This document shows positions 37,148 to 44,617 of a DNA stretch of 64,000 nt, piece after piece. The first letter of the stretch is position 1, and each line of letters opens with the position of its first letter. The position numbers and the translations under genes are program-made. The notes beneath the pieces were generated by a model. The model was not told the DNA's origin. It saw nothing but the letters and a program-made list of their open reading frames with translations, and did not search any database. Origin of the DNA: Lysobacter capsici (GTDB lineage Bacteria; Pseudomonadota; Gammaproteobacteria; Xanthomonadales; Xanthomonadaceae); NCBI RefSeq assembly GCF_014779555.2, contig NZ_CP094357.1:4960001-5024000 (forward strand). Reading direction: 5' to 3'.

Positions 37148-37990
37148 ATGTTCCGCTCGCTAGTCCTGCTCGCCGGCGCCGCGTTGACCGCAAGCGCCTG
37201 CACCCCGAGCTACGCCCGCCCGCTGGTCGATGTCGCCGTGGTCGACCGCGACAACGGCGACTGGCTGCCGAGCTGGCCCCATCGCGGCCAGCAATGGATC
37301 GCCGGCACCCCGGGCCACCGCTATTCGGTGCGCCTGACCAACACCACCGGCCAGCGCGTGCTGGTGGTGCTGTCGGTCGACGGCGTCAACGCGGTCAGCG
37401 GTCAGACCGCCAACCCGTCGCAGGCCGGTTATGTGCTCGATGCCTGGCAATCCACCGAGATCAATGGCTGGCGCAAGTCGCTCGACGACGTGGCCCAGTT
37501 CGTGTTCACCGACCTGCCCGACAGCTACGCCGCGCGCACCGGCCGGCCCGACAACGTCGGCGTGATCGGCGTGGCGGTGTTCGAGGAGCGAACCTATCGC
37601 GAACCGCCGCGTCCGTATCCGTATCCCTACCCGTATCCGCCGATGGCGCGCGAAGGCGAAGCGGCCAAGGCCGAGCGTCGCGCCTCGGGCAATGCCGCGC
37701 CCGCGCCGGCGGCGAGCGAGATGAGCCGCGAATCGGCCGCCGCCGATGCGGCCGCGCAATCGATCGGCACCGGTCACGGCTCGCGCGAATGGTCGCCGGT
37801 GTCGCAGACCCAGTTCGTGCGCGCCTCGCGTTCGCCGGCGCAGATCCTGCAGTTGCGCTACGACGACTACGGCAGTCTGGTCGCGCGCGGCGTGGTGCCG
37901 CGCTATCGCGATCCGTACTACCGCAATCGCAACGAGCCCAACGCGTTTCCCAGCGGCTTCGTCGCCGATCCGCCGTCGCGTCGGTGGTGA
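37148..37990 (+). CDS. Exported protein of unknown function
   Basis: 280 residues. The N-terminus MFRSLVLLAGAALTASACTP is a signal peptide with a possible lipobox (ASAC). Residues 28-150 form a conserved globular part (VDVAVVDRDNGDWLPSW, RLTNTTGQRVLVVLSVDGVN, GWRKSLDDVAQFVFTD). A PYPYPYPYPP repeat and an Ala-rich segment then lead to a C-terminal block (HGSREWSPVSQTQFVRASRS). The GARYSVRLTN-like pattern recalls envelope proteins conserved in many proteobacteria, but the function is not known. CCAGGAGACC precedes the start. Confidence 0.75.
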   Translation: MFRSLVLLAGAALTASACTPSYARPLVDVAVVDRDNGDWLPSWPHRGQQWIAGTPGHRYSVRLTNTTGQRVLVVLSVDGVNAVSGQTANPSQAGYVLDAWQSTEINGWRKSLDDVAQFVFTDLPDSYAARTGRPDNVGVIGVAVFEERTYREPPRPYPYPYPYPPMAREGEAAKAERRASGNAAPAPAASEMSRESAAADAAAQSIGTGHGSREWSPVSQTQFVRASRSPAQILQLRYDDYGSLVARGVVPRYRDPYYRNRNEPNAFPSGFVADPPSRRW

Positions 37991-38044
37991 GTCGCGAATC
38001 GTCTCGCGTCCTGCTTCGATCAGTCGAATGCACACGTAATAAAA

Positions 38045-38075
38045 ACGGGCCGGATTCGCATCCGGCCCGCTTCTC
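38045..38075 (+). terminator. Hairpin terminator candidate
   Basis: CGGGCCGGAT-TCGC-ATCCGGCCCG stem with flanking AAAAA on the left and CTTCTCC on the right, 55 bases after the preceding plus-strand gene. The A run makes it a better terminator for minus-strand transcripts such as csbD. Confidence 0.6.
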
Positions 38076-38184
38076 CTCGTACCTCGCATCGGCGACTGTC
38101 CACAACCGCGCCGATGCGATTAGCGCGCGGCGCGATCAGCAGGTTTGATCGGCGCCGCTTGTTGCATCGATCAAACGCGTTGCG

Positions 38185-38385
38185 TCAGTTCAAGGTCTTG
38201 CCGAACTCGCGCACTTCCTTCTCGGCACGATCTTTTTCCCAGCCATAGCGTTCCTGCAGCTTGCCGGCCAGGTATTCGGAGTTGCCTTCGGCGACATCGA
38301 ATACGTCGTCGGTCAGGTCGCCCCACTTCGCCTTGGCCTTGCCTTTGATCTGGGTCCACTTGCCGGCAATGATGTCTTTGTTCAT
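38185..38385 (-). CDS. CsbD-family stress protein
   Basis: 66 residues from the ATG at 38385, preceded by AAGGAG. The sequence [40 protein letters not shown] and [20 protein letters not shown] is the full CsbD signature (W..IKGK.K..WG.LTDDD). CsbD-like proteins are small hydrophilic proteins induced by general or osmotic stress in many bacteria; their molecular role is unknown. The entericidin gene lies upstream on the same strand. Confidence 0.93.
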   Translation of the reverse strand: MNKDIIAGKWTQIKGKAKAKWGDLTDDVFDVAEGNSEYLAGKLQERYGWEKDRAEKEVREFGKTLN

Positions 38386-38636
38386 CGATGTCCACTCCTT
38401 CAGTTGGGGGATTCGGATTCGGCGCCGCGCACTTCGCCATGTCGATGGCGTCGTGCGTGATCGGCCTGCCGAGATCACGAGGCCAGCTTCGCAGCCGCGG
38501 CATTCGCATCCGATCACGATTGCGTTAGCCCGGACTTGATGTCGATGAACGAAGTGAATCCTTCAGCCGTAAACTGAGCGCTGCTTGGCGTAACCATCAC
38601 CCAAGCGCGCCTCGCGAACAAAACGCCGGGCAAACA

Positions 38637-38665
38637 AAAAGGCCGGATCGCTCCGGCCTTTTTGC
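38637..38665 (-). terminator. Terminator after the entericidin gene
   Basis: AAAAAGGCCGGA-TCGC-TCCGGCCTTTTT: a perfect stem with A and T runs on either side, so it works in both directions. It lies 20 bases downstream of the entericidin stop codon. Confidence 0.9.
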
Positions 38666-38684
38666 TTATATCGGTTCGGGCTGC

Positions 38685-38834
38685 TTATTTGCCGTCGCGT
38701 ACTTCTTCGGCCTTCTGCTCGACCTTTTCGCCGGCCTTCTTCACGTCCTTACCGGCGCCGGCCACGGTGTTGCAAGCACTCAGGGTGCCCATCGAGAACA
38801 GGGCCAGCAGCAACAGGGCAGTCAAACGCTTCAT
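38685..38834 (-). CDS. Entericidin A/B-family lipoprotein
   Basis: 49 residues. MKRLTALLLLALFSMGTLSA is the signal, with the lipobox LSAC; the mature peptide is Cys-Asn-Thr followed by a Gly/Lys/Glu-rich amphipathic helix (VAGAGKDVKKAGEKVEQKAE). Length, lipobox and composition match entericidins, small outer-membrane lipoproteins induced in stationary phase in enterobacteria (proposed toxin/antidote role). Only one copy is present here. The ribosome binding site is AAGGAG, 6 bases before the start. Confidence 0.9.
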   Translation of the reverse strand: MKRLTALLLLALFSMGTLSACNTVAGAGKDVKKAGEKVEQKAEEVRDGK

Positions 38835-39015
38835 AGAATCTCCTTGGTCATAGCGGCCGCGCCACTCGTCGCGTCCTGAAGCCGATCAGACGCGAATGAA
38901 CGTGAAGCCCGCGTGGAGTGAGACGCGAAAGCCACGCGAAACAATGCCTTACATGGGTTCGCCCGTTTCGGCGTCAGCCGCGATTCATCGCCGGCCGACA
39001 TCGACGCGGCCGGCC

Positions 39016-39939
39016 TCACTCGCGCATCAAGGTGGATTTTCCGAACAGGCTTTCGACCAGGTCCACCGACAGTTTGGCGGTGCGGTTGCGCTTGTCGAGG
39101 ATCGGATTGAGTTCGACGATGTCCAGCGACGCGAGCCGTCCGCTGTCGGCGATCATCTCCATCACCAGCTGCGCTTCGCGATAGTTCGGACCGCCCGGCA
39201 CCGTGGTGCCCACGCCCGGAGCGATGCTCGGGTCGAGGAAGTCGACATCGAAGCTCACATGCAGATGGGTGTTGTCGTCCACGCCTTCCAGCGCTTCCTC
39301 CATCACCCGCTTCATGCCGATCTCGTCGATGTAGCGCATGTCGTACACGTCCAGACCGTGTTGCTGGATCAATTGCTTCTCGCCCGGATCGACCGAGCGG
39401 ATGCCGATCTGGCGAATGTCCTCGGCGCGCATCGCCGGCGCCGGGCCGCCGAGCGTGGTCAGTTCCTGCGGGCCGATGCCGCACAGACACGACACCGGCA
39501 TGCCGTGGATATTGCCCGACGGGGTGACCTGGCTGGTGTTGAAATCGGCGTGCGCGTCGAGCCACAGCACGCGCAGCTGCTTGCCGGTTTCGCGGCAGTA
39601 GTTCGCCACCGCGGTGATCGAGCCGAGCCCCAGGCAGTGATCGCCGCCGAGCAGGATCGGCATGCGTCCGGCGCGCAGTTCCGCGCCGACCGCGTCCATC
39701 ACCAGACGGTTCCAGGTCACCACTTCGGGCAGATGGCGATAGCCTTCGACCGGTTTCTGCCAGGGATTGCGCGGGCCGTCGAGATTGCCTCGATCGACCA
39801 CGTCGACGCCGCGCGCGGCCAGGGCTTCGCCGAGACCGGCGATGCGCAGCGCCTCGGGTCCCAGACGCGCGCCGCGATGGCCGGCACCGACGTCGGTCGG
39901 CGCACCGATCAACGAAACCGGGGGATAGGTACGATTCAT
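39016..39939 (-). CDS. rocF: Arginase
   Basis: 307 residues from the ATG at 39939; the frame extends upstream but homology (PPVSLIGAPTDVGAGHRGAR) starts here. Manganese-binding motifs: GGDHCLGLGS, WLDAHADFN and SFDVDFLDPSIAPG. The SxxNxHGMP segment (TSQVTPSGNIHGMPVSCLCG) is typical of arginase rather than agmatinase. It hydrolyses arginine to ornithine and urea in the cytoplasm. AGGACATCC precedes the start. No ornithine catabolic gene is adjacent. Confidence 0.96.
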   Translation of the reverse strand: MNRTYPPVSLIGAPTDVGAGHRGARLGPEALRIAGLGEALAARGVDVVDRGNLDGPRNPWQKPVEGYRHLPEVVTWNRLVMDAVGAELRAGRMPILLGGDHCLGLGSITAVANYCRETGKQLRVLWLDAHADFNTSQVTPSGNIHGMPVSCLCGIGPQELTTLGGPAPAMRAEDIRQIGIRSVDPGEKQLIQQHGLDVYDMRYIDEIGMKRVMEEALEGVDDNTHLHVSFDVDFLDPSIAPGVGTTVPGGPNYREAQLVMEMIADSGRLASLDIVELNPILDKRNRTAKLSVDLVESLFGKSTLMRE

Positions 39940-40351
39940 AAGGATGTCCTCTGCCGCGCTGGCTGACGGATGAGCGCGCGGCATCGATAGGTGAACGCGG
40001 ACGATGCCCGCGGCATCGCGCGATCGCCGCAACAGGGCCGTTGCGGCCGCCGACGATGGGGGCATTCTAGTGCCTAAGCGCGAACTGGGCTTAACCGTGA
40101 AGGCGTGCGCAAAATGGGGAGGTGAAGGCGCGTTGCGTTGATGCGCGGCGAGTTCAACGCGCTTGCGGTGCGCAGTTGCGTGGTGGGCAATTCGCTGCGT
40201 GTGGTTTAGCGGCTCGCGGTGCGAGCGAATGGTGGCGCACGCAGTGGATGCGCTTGGCTGGCGGCGGCGGAACTGCGGCGAGGTGTGCGGCCGGAAAGGG
40301 CGCGGCCTTCGGATGGGGTGGCCGGGCGCTTGTGTTCTTCTCGGCGTCACG
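39940..40351. other. Intergenic region between arginase and tRNA-Thr
   Basis: About 410 bases. Frames on the plus strand run into the antisense of the tRNA and are rejected. No regulatory element, repeat or small gene could be supported. Confidence 0.5.
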
Positions 40352-40427
40352 TGGTGCCGCTTGTCCGAATCGAACGGACGACCGCTCGCTTACAAGGCGA
40401 GTGCTCTACCAACTGAGCTAAAGCGGC
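40352..40427 (-). tRNA. tRNA-Thr (anticodon UGU)
   Basis: 76 bases including the encoded CCA. The acceptor stem is GCCGCTT / AAGCGGC with discriminator A; the D-arm is AGCTCAGTTGGTAGAGC; the anticodon stem-loop is CTCGC-CTTGTAA-GCGAG with anticodon TGT; the T-arm is GTCCG-TTCGATT-CGGAC. All four arms pair perfectly. Confidence 0.97.
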
Positions 40428-40527
40428 AGCTTGAGGTGACAGGCGACCATCGAGCGGATCAATGGCGCCGGCGCATTCTATCGCGCCCGGGTCTCATCGC
40501 GACAGCGCGACGGCCGGCGGGTCGCGA

Positions 40528-41379
40528 TCAGCCCAAACCGGCGCAGGAACGGCCGCGCCAGCGCGAGGCGCCGGCGGCGCGGCGCAGCGCATCGCCGTTG
40601 GAGGTGGTGGTGGCGACATCGATCCAGGTCGGGCCTTCGCCGCTTTCGCCGAGCGCTTCGACCCGCGCGGTGAAGCCGGCCGCGCTCAACTCGGCGCCGC
40701 GCTTGCGCGCCGACTCCTCGCTGCGGAAACGGCCCAGGGCGATGGCGTTGGCTTCGCTGCCGCTCATCACGAACAGGTCGCTGAAACCGGCCGCGCGGAT
40801 GCGCTGCGCGGTCGCCTGCGCGGCCTCGGCGCTCGCCTGCGGCATGTACACGCGCCAGCCGCGTGCATTGCTGGTGCCGGCCTGGGTGCGCGTGGCCAGT
40901 TTCTGCGCCAGCGGTTGCAGCTTGGCGCGTGCCTCGGCGGCCGCGGCGGTATCGGCGAACGGGCCGATGCTGAAGCATTGCGGCTTGGCTTCGGGCGGCG
41001 GCGCGATCGGCGCGGGCGTGGGAGCGGGTGTCGTCGGTAACGGCGTGGCCGTCGCTACCGCGGAGGTCGCAGGCGGCGATGCGGCCGGCGGCGTTGGCGG
41101 TTTCTCCGCCGCCGTGGTCGGTGTCGAACTCGCAGGCGCGGCCGACGCGGGCAGCGGAGCCGGCGATGACGCTGCCGGCGCGGCAGCGGCCGTCGCCTTC
41201 GCTGGCGCAACGGCTTGCGGCTTGGCCGTGCTGCGCGGTTCGTCGACCATCCGCAGCCGCGCCACGCCGAGCGGAAGTTGTTCCCGCGGCGGCGCGGGCG
41301 GCGCGGGCCGCGCGATCCACCACGCGGCGACGCCGAGGTTGAGCGCGATCAGCAGGACGATGAGGGCACGAACGAGCAT
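40528..41379 (-). CDS. SPOR-domain protein with N-terminal membrane anchor
   Basis: 283 residues. One N-terminal transmembrane helix (LVRALIVLLIALNLGVAAWW), an Ala/Pro/Thr-rich linker (about 45-130), then a C-terminal SPOR region (QCFSIGPFADTAAAAEARAK and RAAGFSDLFVMSGSEANAIA, LGRFRSEESARKRGAELSAA). SPOR domains bind denuded glycan strands at the division septum, so a periplasmic, cell-division-associated role is likely. The gene ends a run plsY-birA-coaX-SPOR on the same strand, starting 34 bases after coaX. Confidence 0.83.
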   Translation of the reverse strand: MLVRALIVLLIALNLGVAAWWIARPAPPAPPREQLPLGVARLRMVDEPRSTAKPQAVAPAKATAAAAPAASSPAPLPASAAPASSTPTTAAEKPPTPPAASPPATSAVATATPLPTTPAPTPAPIAPPPEAKPQCFSIGPFADTAAAAEARAKLQPLAQKLATRTQAGTSNARGWRVYMPQASAEAAQATAQRIRAAGFSDLFVMSGSEANAIALGRFRSEESARKRGAELSAAGFTARVEALGESGEGPTWIDVATTTSNGDALRRAAGASRWRGRSCAGLG

Positions 41380-41413
41380 GCGCGGATTCTAGCCTGCCCG
41401 GTCGCCGCCCCGC

Positions 41414-42172
41414 TCAACGCGAAGTTTCGATTCCGGCCCAGATCGCGAGACCTTCCAGCACCAGGGTCGGCGCGGCGATCGGCGCAGGCAGCGCGGCGGC
41501 GAGCGCGTCGCTGCCGCCGCCGTGCAGCAGCAACTGCGGCACCGTGCCCAGCTTCAACTTGGCCACGGTCAGGCTGCGTTCGATCAGCGCCAACGCCGCG
41601 CCGTCGCAGCCCGACGCCAACGCATCCTCGGTGTCGGAGGCGAACGACATGCGCTGGCCGCCGAGTTCGGGCAGTTGCGGCGCGCGGCCGTGCAGCGCTT
41701 CGCGCATCAGCGTCGGCGACGGCGCGATCAGGCCGCCGTGATGCAGGCCGTCGGCGTCCAGCAGGTCGATGGTCAACGCGGTGCCGACGCCGCAGATCAA
41801 GGCCGCGCCTTCGCCGCGCGCGTGCGCGCCCAGCAAGGCGAGAAAACGGTCGACACCGAGCTTGCGCGGGTCGGCATAGGCGATGCGCACGCGGCCGAAA
41901 CCGTCCAGTTCGAAACTCGGTTGGGTGCGCGCGATCGAGATCCGTCCGCAACGTTCGGTCAGCGCCTGCAACACCGCCATGCGCAGCGCCGGATGGGCGA
42001 CGCTGGCCAGATACGCGACCTCGATGCGCTCGTCGGGCAGCGCCTCGGCCAAGGCCGCGGCGACGTCTTCCTCGCGATGCGGCAACGCCAGCGCCGGGCC
42101 GGGGCGGCCGTGCGCATCCAGCGGCGCGCACTTGAGCCGGGTATTGCCCAGATCGAACAACCAGGCGCTCAT
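41414..42172 (-). CDS. coaX: Type III pantothenate kinase
   Basis: 252 residues from the ATG at 42172, overlapping the birA stop by 4 bases. Signatures: DLGNTRLK (phosphate-binding), DPRKLGVDRFLALLGAHARG (substrate region), CGVGTALTIDLLDADGLHHG (GTA-T-D motif) and GGLIAPSPTLMREAL. The enzyme makes 4-phosphopantothenate in the first step of coenzyme A synthesis. The coupling of birA and coaX is a common arrangement in gamma-proteobacteria. Confidence 0.95.
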   Translation of the reverse strand: MSAWLFDLGNTRLKCAPLDAHGRPGPALALPHREEDVAAALAEALPDERIEVAYLASVAHPALRMAVLQALTERCGRISIARTQPSFELDGFGRVRIAYADPRKLGVDRFLALLGAHARGEGAALICGVGTALTIDLLDADGLHHGGLIAPSPTLMREALHGRAPQLPELGGQRMSFASDTEDALASGCDGAALALIERSLTVAKLKLGTVPQLLLHGGGSDALAAALPAPIAAPTLVLEGLAIWAGIETSR

Positions 42173-43167
42173 CGCGCGTCTCCCGCGCCGCGGCGCACGC
42201 TGACTTCGCCGGCATGGAAACGGCGTTCTTCGCCATCGGCCAGACGCACCCGCAGCGCGCCGTCGTCGGCCAGGCCGATCGCGGTGCCGGCGTGATCGGC
42301 CTGAGCGCCGTGGACGGTCACCGCCTGCCCGGCCAGGGCGTCGAACGCGGCGTAGCGGTCGATGAAGGGCGCCAGGCCGGCGGCGTCGAATTCGTCCAGC
42401 GCCGGCAGCAGGCTGTCGAGCAAGGCGGCGGCGACAGTGTTGCGCGACAGCGCGCGCTGCGCCGCGAGCGTCGCCAGATCGCACCAGGGTTGATCGATCT
42501 GCGCCGCGGCCGCGGCCGGCATGCGCACGTTGAGGCCGAGGCCGATCACCGCCCGCGCCGGACCGGCGTATTCGCCGCCGCCCTCGATCAGCAGGCCGCC
42601 GAGTTTGCGCAGGCCGGCGCCGTCGAGCACGACCAGATCGTTCGGCCATTTCAATCGCACGTCGGCATAGCCCAGGCGCTGCAAGGCCTCGACCGCGGCG
42701 ATGCCGGCGACCAGGCTCAGCCCGCCCAGACGCGCGAGGCCGCCGCCGAAGCTGCGCGACAGCGACAGGTACAGATGCGCGGCCAGCGGCGAGGCCCAGA
42801 CCCGGCCGCGCCGGCCACGCCCGCCGGTCTGGCGTTCGGCCAGCAGCACCGCGGCGCCGTGCGCGGGCGTGGGCCGGCGCAGCAGCTCGCTGTTGGTCGA
42901 ATCGATCGTCCAGGCCACGTCCAGCCCCGCCAGGCGCGCGCGCGCATCGGCCTGCATGGCGACGCTGATCACCTGCGCGTCGAGCAGGTCGAGCGGCTGC
43001 GACAAGGCATAGCCGCGACCGGGCTTGGCCTCGATCGCGACCCCGGCCTCGCGCAAGGCCTCGATGCGTTTCCAAACCGCGGCGCGGGTCTGCCCGGCCG
43101 CGCTGGCCAGTGCGTCGCCGGTGGCGGGACCTTCGATCAGGCGTTGCAGCAGCGCGCGATCGTCCAT
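42169..43167 (-). CDS. birA: Biotin-protein ligase / biotin operon repressor
   Basis: 332 residues from the ATG at 43167. N-terminal winged helix (1-60: LIEGPATGDALASAAGQTRA, AVWKRIEALREAGVAI), catalytic domain with the biotinyl-AMP loop GGRGRRGRVW and KWPNDLVV, and a C-terminal SH3-like domain. It attaches biotin to acetyl-CoA carboxylase, and the HTH allows repression of biotin genes. The start overlaps the plsY stop by one base (TGATG). The long open frame further upstream is the antisense/alternate frame of plsY. Confidence 0.95.
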   Translation of the reverse strand: MDDRALLQRLIEGPATGDALASAAGQTRAAVWKRIEALREAGVAIEAKPGRGYALSQPLDLLDAQVISVAMQADARARLAGLDVAWTIDSTNSELLRRPTPAHGAAVLLAERQTGGRGRRGRVWASPLAAHLYLSLSRSFGGGLARLGGLSLVAGIAAVEALQRLGYADVRLKWPNDLVVLDGAGLRKLGGLLIEGGGEYAGPARAVIGLGLNVRMPAAAAAQIDQPWCDLATLAAQRALSRNTVAAALLDSLLPALDEFDAAGLAPFIDRYAAFDALAGQAVTVHGAQADHAGTAIGLADDGALRVRLADGEERRFHAGEVSVRRGAGDAR

Positions 43168-43847
43168 CAGCTCCGGCGCCAACGGTGCAGCAGACGGGCG
43201 CCGTTGAAGCGCGATTCGGTGCCGGCGCGCAGGCGCGCGAGATTGCCGCGATGGGTGAACACGATCAGCACCGCCGCGGCCAGGGCGAAATACAGCCGCG
43301 GCAGACCGGCATCGCCGAGCCAGGCCAGCAGCGGCAGGCACAGCGCGGCGATCAACGTGGCCAGGCCGACATAGCCGCTGAGCACGATCACCATCGCCCA
43401 CACCGCCAGCAGGATCGGCAGCACGAACGGCCACAGCACCGCGAGCCCGCCGACCAGGGTCGCCGCGCCCTTGCCGCCGCGAAACCCGTGCCAGATCGGC
43501 CAGACATGGCCGAGCACCGCGGCGAACGCGGCCAGATACCCGTGCGAGGTCACCGACAAGGCATGCCCGACCGGCGCGTAGCGCAGCGCCAGCCAGGTCG
43601 CCAGCGCGCCCTTGCCGATGTCGAACACCACCACCGCGGCGGCGAAACGCAGGCCCTGGGTGCGGAAGGCATTGGTGCCGCCGGCATTGCCGCTGCCCTG
43701 GGTGCGGATGTCGACCCCGCGCAGCTTGCCCAGCAGCAGGCTGCCCGACAGCGAACCGATCGCGTAGGCGGCCACCAGCAGCGCCACCGACACCGGCGCC
43801 AGTTGGGTGACCACGGACAACTGCGGAGAGAGTGGGTCGAACGGCAT
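43167..43847 (-). CDS. plsY: Acyl-phosphate:glycerol-3-phosphate acyltransferase
   Basis: 226 residues with five hydrophobic helices. Family motifs: IGSLSGSLLLGKLRGVDIRT, QGSGNAGGTNAFR (phosphate loop) and HVWPIWHGFRGGKGAATLVG. PlsY takes acyl-phosphate made by PlsX or by fatty acid kinase and acylates glycerol 3-phosphate, the first step of phospholipid synthesis, at the inner membrane. It is the first gene of plsY-birA-coaX. A DAK2-DegV fatty acid kinase-like fusion lies about 800 bases upstream, on the same strand. Confidence 0.95.
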   Translation of the reverse strand: MPFDPLSPQLSVVTQLAPVSVALLVAAYAIGSLSGSLLLGKLRGVDIRTQGSGNAGGTNAFRTQGLRFAAAVVVFDIGKGALATWLALRYAPVGHALSVTSHGYLAAFAAVLGHVWPIWHGFRGGKGAATLVGGLAVLWPFVLPILLAVWAMVIVLSGYVGLATLIAALCLPLLAWLGDAGLPRLYFALAAAVLIVFTHRGNLARLRAGTESRFNGARLLHRWRRS

Positions 43848-44002
43848 GCGCGGATTATGCGGGAGCCAGCGCGGGTTCGAGCGCGGCGGGGATCGATTGG
43901 CGATCCGCGCAAGACGGTGGTGGCATACGGGTTGTGCCCCGCGTGCGGGTTGCATTCACCGAGGTGCGCGGTCGCCGTCGCGCCGGCGGCCCCGTATCCG
44001 AC

Positions 44003-44580
44003 TGTAGGAGCTGCGTAAGCTGCGACCGCGAAACCTCGGCAACGACGTTGGCTGCCGTGACCTGCGCCGTAGCCGCATTCGCGCGGTCGCGGCTCGCGCC
44101 GCTCCTACAGGCAGGCCATGCGGCGGCGGTCCTAGGTCGCGTTCGCCCCCGGGCTGTCCCGTATCCGACTGTAGGAGCTGCGCAAGCTGCGACCGCGAAA
44201 CCTCCGCAACGACGTTGGCTGCCGTGGCCTGCGCCATAGCCGAATCGGCGCGGTCGCGCCTCACGCCGCTCCTACAGGCAGGCCATCAGGAGTCGCCGCG
44301 GCGGCACCGTATCCGACTGTAGGAGCTGCGCAAGCTGCGACCGCGAAACCTCGGCAACGACGTTGGCTGCCGTGACCTGCGCCGTAGCCGAATCGGCGCG
44401 GTCGCGGCTCACGCCGCTCCTACAGACAGGCCGTCAGGAGCCGCCGCGGCGGCCCCGTATCCGACTGTAGGAGCTGCGTAAGCTGCGACCGCGAAACCTC
44501 GGCCACGACGCGGGCTGCAGGGACCTGCGCCGTAACCGCATTGTCGCGGTCGCGGCTCGCGCCGCTCCTACAGGTAGGCC
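44003..44580. repeat. Array of four GTAGGAGC...GCTCCTACAG elements
   Basis: Four units start with CTGTAGGAGCTGCG at 44003, 44170, 44318 and 44466 (spacing 167, 148, 148) and end with GCGCCGCTCCTACAG or a near variant. The left and right ends of each unit are inverted repeats, so each RNA or single strand could fold back over about 110 bases. The inner sequence (CTGCGACCGCGAAACCTC, GACGTTGGCTGC) is conserved. The 770-base gap between plsY and the DAK2-DegV gene (43848-44617) holds little else. This is a known type of dispersed repeat in Xanthomonadaceae and pseudomonads. Confidence 0.9.
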
Positions 44581-44617
44581 ATGCGACGGCGGTCCCGTGT
44601 CGCGACCGACGCCATCC

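Noticed and set aside
40122-40421. Plus-strand frame between arginase and tRNA-Thr
   Set aside because: Its last third is the antisense of the tRNA, a common source of false genes.
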